A stretch of 64,000 nt of DNA, taken from Arabidopsis thaliana. Lineage: Eukaryota; Streptophyta; Magnoliopsida; Brassicales; Brassicaceae. This document shows, piece by piece, positions 58,224 to 64,000 of the stretch (its first letter is position 1; each line of letters begins with the position of its first letter). The notes beneath the pieces are model-generated. The model saw nothing but the letters and a program-made list of their open reading frames with translations, was not told where the DNA came from and did no database searches. The translations under genes were made by a program, and so were the position numbers. The stretch lies in the NCBI RefSeq assembly GCF_000001735.4, contig NC_003070.9, positions 558,001-622,000 of the forward strand, written 5' to 3'.

Positions 58224-60230
58224 GAGCAAAGATTTGGTTTTCTCTTTCCTAGCTAAACCGGTTAGTTAGTCACATGAACCAAACAAACAGAATCATTAAT
58301 ATTTGGAAATTACGAAAAAACTAAACACACCTTTATACTTGTTAAATAACATGATAAGTTTAGTTTGTTTTTTTTGTGTGATTGATTTTTTTTAAGTTGT
58401 TTACGTAGCTTTGTAAAAAAAGTTAAGTTTGAAGGGATCTTGTAAATATTGCTTGCTCATTGTTAACACAATCTCGAAATCGTAAAAGTTTTGTAATCAA
58501 TCACTCCATACCGAATTCAGTGGAAACATTTTAAGTGTCCATCAAATATGGTAAAAAATGAAAAATAAAATAAATAAAAATCCAATGAAACGTCCAGTCA
58601 ATTTTACGTGGTAATGACCAAAATAATAATAATGAGATATGCATATGCTTTGTCAGACCAAAAAAGAAGAAGAAAGAGATGGAGCTTGGAGAGCGAAAGA
58701 ACAAATGTGAGAGTTGTGGGCATTGTGTCCAAACTAATAACAAATCAAGGTGAAAATCGTAAAAGTAAGAATAAATTAAGGGTCTTTTCGTAATATTTGG
58801 TAAAGTTGCTATTGTCCATACGCATGATTCATCTCCTTGAAAATGGGCTAAACTTTGAGGGCCCAACTTACAAAGTCGATAAGCCTTGCACCTTCATTTA
58901 TTCCTTTCAGTTCAATATAGTAGTTGGGCTATTATAATCGCAACACCTGGCCCATAGGCCATATGTCTTCTTCTTTTTTTTCTTCTAGGCCATATGTCTA
59001 CGATTGACCAAAAGTAAAATAAAGTAAATGTTGTTTACGGATTAGATTGGTGTGAAGGAGCTGTGAGCCTATGGCATATGTACCACGTTAAGATTTAAGA
59101 AAATCTGGAATAAAAAATGCAACTAGATATTATGTTATACAAATCTAGGCCAGAGTCGGTTGTTTTCGGACCGTTCTGCCGTGAAACTGTGTTCCTTAAC
59201 ATTTTGATTTAACGTTTCCATATTTCTGACATTCCAATAAATTATTGATAACTAGTAATTAATTAAAACGGTTTACTCTGAACTCTGAAGTGTGTGAGGT
59301 CATCAAATGTCAACGGCTACAATTTCATTAGTTACGTGCGTGACTGCGTGTTGACATATTAAGCAGACAAAATTATAATTACGTTAGATCATTAGCAATT
59401 AGATACAGTCACGAATGCATTGAATGTAAGTTGATTATAAAACTTTAAAGCGGACTAATTGTATTTAAAAAGAGAGCTATAGTTAGATTGGAACTTGGAA
59501 CCATCGATATGATTTTATCCGTTAAATAATTTGAGAAAATGTTTAATGCTGACAAATAATTGAACAATTTGTCAACATATTGCAAGTTTGCAACAACGAA
59601 AAACGATAAATTAACACCTAATAAGTCAGTTGTACAAATATACCTACACCAAACATGCATTTACATATTTGTTCAAATATTTTTCTTTGAAAGGAGTGTT
59701 GCACCCCCCATAAAATAAAACGTCAATATTCTTTCCTGTTTTGTTTCTTTCGGTAATTAGAGAAACTGATTGTGAATTCTTTACCAACAAACAAACAAAT
59801 TTACCTAGCAAAGTTTTAATACTTCAACAAGCTTACATGATATTAAATCATTTGTCTCGAAATTCCGTGTTATGATGCACTAATGTCAATCAAACTATTA
59901 ATAAAAACAAATATCATAACAGGTAACGGCTACTATTAATAACTCAATTATCATCGAGATACGCATATAGATAGACACATAATCAAATACTAATATTTTC
60001 TCTATAAACGTATGAATATAATGTTCTGCAATAACAGATAGGCATCTTTGAATAAGCAGACAGAGTTTCCGATGATTAGTAAATTACTTTCTGCAAACAA
60101 ACCTACGCGTTTTTATGACTCCCAAACGAGTTGACTCAGGATTATGATCGCATTACAATATCATAGTTATCATACACATATTAAAAAATTAAAATGGACC
60201 TACCTCATCCTCATTAATCATCACCACACT

Positions 60231-60238
60231 TATATAAA
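60231..60238 (+). promoter_or_regulatory. TATA box of PME7
   Basis: TATATAAA only 53 bp upstream of the ATG at 60284, predicting a very short leader of about 20 nt. Confidence 0.6.
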
Positions 60239-60283
60239 CCACTTAACCTAAAGTTTGTATTCACATAAAACTTTCCAGTACCA

Positions 60284-62333
60284 ATGGAATCTCCAATATT
60301 CATTCTCATCACACTATCATTCTTTCTTCAATCAGTTCTTGCTTCTTCTCAAACTCTATCAAACTCTTCAACAATCTGCAAAACGACGCCGGATCCAAAG
60401 TATTGCAAATCCGTTTTTCCACATAGCCAAGGCAATGTTCAACAATACGGCTGTTTCTCTATCCGCAAATCGCTATCGCAATCGCGAAAATTTATTCGCA
60501 CCGTCGATAGATATATCAAACGCAACGCTCATTTATCTCAACCTGCCGTTATCAGAGCTCTCCAAGATTGCCGTTTTCTCGCCGGTCTAACAATGGATTA
60601 CCTCTTAACGTCGTTCGAAACCGTTAACGACACGTCAGCAAAAACCTCTTTCAAACCGCTGTCGTTTCCCAAAGCCGACGACATCCAAACGCTTCTTTCC
60701 GCGGCGCTGACTAATGAGCAGACGTGTCTTGAAGGACTTACCACGGCCGCTTCTTATTCCGCCACGTGGACTGTAAGAACCGGCGTCGCTTTGCCTCTCG
60801 TCAATGACACGAAGCTCTTGGGCGTCTCACTCGCTCTCTTCACCAAAGGTTGGGTTCCAAAGAAGAAGAAACGGGCCGGGTTTGCTTGGGCCCAACCGAG
60901 ATCCGGTTCATCGACCCACACTAAACCATTCCGTCTGTTCCGTAACGGAGCTCTACCGTTAAAGATGACAGAGAAAACAAAAGCGGTTTACGAGTCACTC
61001 AGCAGAAGAAAACTCGCCGACGGTGACAGTAACGGTGATGGAGACGACGGAAGCATGGTTCTGATAAGCGATATCGTTACCGTGAGCCAAGACGGAACAG
61101 GAAATTTCACCAACATCACGGCAGCTGTAGCGGCGGCGCCGAACAACACCGACGGAAGCGCCGGTTTCTTTTTGATCTATGTGACGGCGGGAATCTACGA
61201 AGAGTATATCTCAATCGCGAAGAACAAAAGGTACATGATGATGATAGGTGACGGGATTAATCAGACGGTGGTCACCGGAAATAGAAGCGTCGTCGACGGT
61301 TGGACTACTTTCAATTCCGCCACATTTGGTACGTCACACAATCACATGTTATTAATAATAATGTCTCGAGATCTCAAAGTTATTTTTCAATAATATTTAA
61401 AATTTCTCGAGTACGTAAATAGTTGCCTTTAATTATTGCATTTAAAACTTTAGGTCAAAAAAGTTAGAATTGAAAGTGGTGAACAGGGGACAAGATGCAT
61501 TAATAATACTGAGTGTACATAACCATTTTGTTGATTTTTTTAGTACGACATAGTTTGACAATGCAGGCATTAAATAAACGTTATTTTTGGGTTCAAGTGA
61601 TTCTAGTAACTAATCGTGCACATGAATCTTTTATTCAGCTGTGACAGCACCGAACTTTGTTGCGGTGAACATAACGTTCCGGAACACGGCCGGACCGGAG
61701 AAGCACCAGGCTGTTGCGTTACGGAGCGGCGCAGATTTCTCAATCTTCTATAGTTGTAGTTTCGAGGCTTATCAAGATACACTCTACACACATTCTCTAA
61801 GACAGTTTTATAGAGAATGCGATGTCTATGGAACGGTCGATTTTATATTTGGAAACGCGGCAGTTGTGTTTCAAAACTGTAATTTATACCCGAGGAAACC
61901 GATGCCAAATCAGTTCAATGCTATCACCGCCCAAGGCCGGTCTGATCCGAACCAGAACACTGGTACATCAATCCAAAACTGTACGATTAAGCCGGCGGAT
62001 GATCTTGTTTCGAGTAACTATACAGTTAAAACGTATTTGGGTCGACCGTGGAAAGAGTATTCAAGGACGGTTTACATGCAATCGTACATTGATGGTTTCG
62101 TTGAACCGGTTGGTTGGAGAGAATGGAACGGTGATTTTGCGTTAAGTACATTGTACTATGCAGAGTATAACAATACCGGACCGGGCTCAAACACTACAAA
62201 CCGGGTTACATGGCCTGGTTACCACGTGATTAATTCCACTGATGCAGCTAATTTCACGGTCACTGGTTTATTTATCGAAGCTGATTGGATTTGGAAGACA
62301 GGAGTGCCTTACACCAGCGGTCTAATTTCATAG
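60284..62333 (+). CDS. PME7: Pectin methylesterase / PME-inhibitor 7 (type I PME)
   Basis: Demethylesterifies wall homogalacturonan. Two exons, 60284-61328 and 61639-62333, give 579 residues, matching AT1G02810. Order of parts: signal peptide (residues 1-20), PME-inhibitor-like pro-domain with its four Cys (ICKTTPDPKYCKS, DCRFLAG, EQTCLEG), then a basic linker with the subtilase processing motif RRKL at 241-244, then the CE8 catalytic domain from about residue 264. Catalytic residues visible are Gln372, Gln394, Asp395 (YQDTLY), Asp416 (GTVDFIFGN) and Arg in LGRPWKEYSR. The linker contains a repeated-Asp stretch (DGDSNGDGDDG). The single intron is 310 nt. Confidence 0.95.
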
Positions 62334-62772
62334 TAATTTGTGATTTGTTCTTAATCATTTTCTTTTATTAATTTAATTTAAAGAAACTGTATTATTTTTG
62401 TTGAACTGTAATAAAACCGAAATTCAAGCTCAACGCAAAGGAAATGTAAAGCTTGGTAATGTAACTGAATAATTTTTGCGATAAATTAAGAATTTAATAA
62501 AGATTATTTAACATCATGTATCATTAAACGACGTCGATGGTCCACTCTTTAACACGTGAGCATTAAGCTCATCAAATCTCAGCCGTTCATTCCTTTCACG
62601 GACCGATCACAGCGTCACTAAACCCCAACTAATCCCTCATCGTTCTCTACTTATAACTAAACACACAAAGACATCCCAAAACCAACTTCTTAAACAGATT
62701 CAAGGAAAATTCTTACGATTAGATTAGACACTAAACTAAGCAAAAACACAGAGATAAGTTAAAACAGAAACA
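62334..62772. other. Intergenic, promoter of first DUF538 gene
   Basis: Contains a G-box CACGTG at 62553-62558 about 215 bp upstream of the DUF538 ATG and a TATAA near 62652. Confidence 0.5.
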
Positions 62773-63222
62773 ATGTCCATTTTCATCATCTTCCTCCTTC
62801 TTCTCTCTACTTCTGTATCCGTCTCCGGCCAAAAAAAGCGAAGTGTCTACCAGGTTCTCGAAAACTACACCTTACCACGAGGAATATTACCAGAAGGTGT
62901 CCACGACTACGACCTAAACCGAAGAACTGGCGTTTTCAAAGTCCGTTTCAACACCACGTGTCAGTTCTCCATAGACTCGTACAAGGTCAAATACAAACCC
63001 GTAATCTCCGGCATCATAACAAGAGGACGGGTCATAAGGTTGATAGGCGTAAGCGTCAAAGTTCTTTTCTTTTGGATCAACATCTCCGAGGTGTCTCGTG
63101 ACGGCGACGACGTCGAGTTCTTCGTTGGTGCTGCTTCGGAGGAGTTCTCGAGCAAGTATTTCGTGGACAGCCCAAAGTGTGGTTGTGGGTTTAATTGTTA
63201 TAGGCCTATCTCTTCCTCTTAA
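62773..63222 (+). CDS. DUF538 protein, first of a tandem pair
   Basis: Intronless 149-residue secreted protein, which I recall as AT1G02813. It has a signal peptide (MSIFIIFLLLLSTSVSVSG) followed by the DUF538 domain: YQVLENYTLPRGILPEGVHDYDLNRRTGVFKVRFNTTCQFSIDSYKVKYKPVISGIITRGRVIRLIGVSVKVLFFWINISEV. DUF538 is a plant-specific single domain with a lipocalin/BPI-like fold in structural work as I recall it. No enzyme activity is established. It ends with paired Cys (CGCGFNCY). Its neighbour at 63637 has the same motif order, so the two arose by tandem duplication. Both have a CACGTG in their upstream region. Confidence 0.88.
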   Translation: MSIFIIFLLLLSTSVSVSGQKKRSVYQVLENYTLPRGILPEGVHDYDLNRRTGVFKVRFNTTCQFSIDSYKVKYKPVISGIITRGRVIRLIGVSVKVLFFWINISEVSRDGDDVEFFVGAASEEFSSKYFVDSPKCGCGFNCYRPISSS

Positions 63223-63636
63223 AGCCCATGGGCCTTAAAGCTGTTATGATTATAATATATAAAATAAACACGGCCTCGAAGCTGTTATGATTTATGAATA
63301 TATAAAAATAAACACTACTGTTGGTTTAAGCCCAAAATTAGCCCATGTGAAGAATTTTGTTTGTTTTGAAACAAAATGACAAAAAGACACCTCATGGGCT
63401 TACTGATGACACGTGTCGAGTTGTTCGGTTAAAACGATGTCGTGTTTATGGTCGCTTGATCTGATCAGATGTGCCAGCTATACAAAAGTCTCTCACGTCT
63501 CTCCCAGAAAACTCTTATTTTATCGCCGAGAAAGTGACGGAAAACGAAATCCAAACGGGATAATAAACCTAAAACCTAAATTAGTGATTTAGCTACGACT
63601 CCTAAAGATTCAAATTTGGGTTACATCGGACGAATC
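63223..63636. other. Intergenic between the two DUF538 genes
   Basis: Contains duplicated GAAGCTGTTATGATT and ATAAACAC segments (about 63237 and 63278), GCCCA site II motifs near 63330 and 63395, and an ACACGTGT G-box (CACGTG at 63410-63415) about 225 bp upstream of the next ATG. Confidence 0.5.
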
Positions 63637-64000
63637 ATGACTCTGCTTCCGATTTCAATCTTCTTCTTCTTTTTATTTTGCATTCCTTCGCCATTAATCG
63701 CCGCCGCTAACGATGACGATATACCGACGGCGTACACTCTCCTCCAAAGCTACAACTTTCCCGTCGGGATTCTTCCTAAAGGAGTGGTGTCATATGATTT
63801 AGATAAATCTACTGGTCAATTCCACGCGTATTTCAACAAATCGTGCAGTTTCGCTCTTCAAGGCTCTTACCAATTGGATTACAAATCGACAATCTCTGGA
63901 TACATATCGGAGAACAAGATCACGAAGCTTACCGGCGTGAAGGTGAAAGTTCTCTTCTTGTGGCTCAACATCGTTGAGGTTATTAGGAACGGAGACGAAC
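63637..64000 (+). CDS. DUF538 protein, second of the tandem pair (cut by window end)
   Basis: ATG at 63637 opens MTLLPISIFFFFLFCIPSPLIAAANDDD, a signal peptide. The DUF538 domain follows (YTLLQSYNFPVGILPKGVVSYDLDKSTGQFHAYFNKSCSF... GYISENKITKLTGVKVKVLFLWLNIVEV) and continues off the window at 64000. Motifs such as GILPKGV, YDLD and KVLFLWLN align with GILPEGV, YDLN and KVLFFWIN in the upstream copy. I recall it as AT1G02816. The 3' end, and whether there is an intron, cannot be seen. Confidence 0.88.
   Translation, partial: MTLLPISIFFFFLFCIPSPLIAAANDDDIPTAYTLLQSYNFPVGILPKGVVSYDLDKSTGQFHAYFNKSCSFALQGSYQLDYKSTISGYISENKITKLTGVKVKVLFLWLNIVEVIRNGDE

Larger units (their letters stand above)
58104..60283. 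other. Divergent intergenic region between CEL2 and PME7
   Basis: 2.2 kb shared upstream region. It contains the CEL2 TATA box, GGGCTA/TTGGGC site II-like motifs near 58850-58930 and the PME7 TATA box at 60231. No gene is supported. Confidence 0.55.

Overview
This window is plant nuclear DNA. It has AT-rich intergenic sequence, GT-AG introns of about 75-735 nt, compact intron-containing genes and small MITE-like elements. From gene order and protein sequences I recognise it as the top arm of Arabidopsis thaliana chromosome 1, running from just upstream of AT1G02630 to AT1G02816. That placement rests on recalled protein families and lengths; no database was searched. For the multi-exon genes I derived exon borders by hand from reading frame, splice consensus and family alignment. 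For most of them the summed exons give the protein length I remember for that locus.

Layout, left to right: a decayed NYN-domain/zinc-finger gene (-); the nucleoside transporter ENT8 (-); beta-xylosidase BXL2 (+); a TPR/J-like protein (+); the plastid lipase PLIP2 (-); a RAD16-like SNF2 helicase (+); TAF13 (+); a broken DUF761-like locus and a degenerate exonuclease-like ORF (+); importin alpha IMPA6 (+); a probable mitochondrial protein of unknown function (+); a small extensin-like, probably GPI-anchored protein (+); GATL5 (+); CSLD5 (-); MRG2 (-) head to head with Di19-2 (+); tRNA-Lys(CTT) (+); a UPF0725 protein (-); ribosomal protein RPL19A (-); exopolygalacturonase PGA4 (-); GH9 endoglucanase CEL2 (-); pectin methylesterase PME7 (+); and two tandem DUF538 genes (+), the second cut by the window end.

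Seven genes act on the cell wall (BXL2, the extensin-like protein, GATL5, CSLD5, PGA4, CEL2, PME7). They are spread through the window on both strands and each has its own promoter, so this is proximity and not an operon or metabolic cluster. The other genes are general nuclear, chromatin, ribosomal or transport functions.

The most notable sequence-level observations are: an AT-AC (U12-type) intron in Di19-2; a RAD16-like helicase whose RING finger appears to have been cleanly removed; a DEDD-exonuclease-like ORF with altered catalytic positions; a proline-rich secreted protein lying opposite a glycine-rich antisense ORF; a ~100-bp direct repeat bracketing the UPF0725 gene and shared with the RPL19A 3' flank; a 46-bp copy of CSLD5 coding sequence in its own 3' flank; two foldback structures and a long-arm MITE; a 34-bp tandem repeat in the MRG2/Di19-2 bidirectional promoter; and a cluster of ACGT elements upstream of PLIP2. 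I found no CRISPR array, LTR element or other virus-like element.
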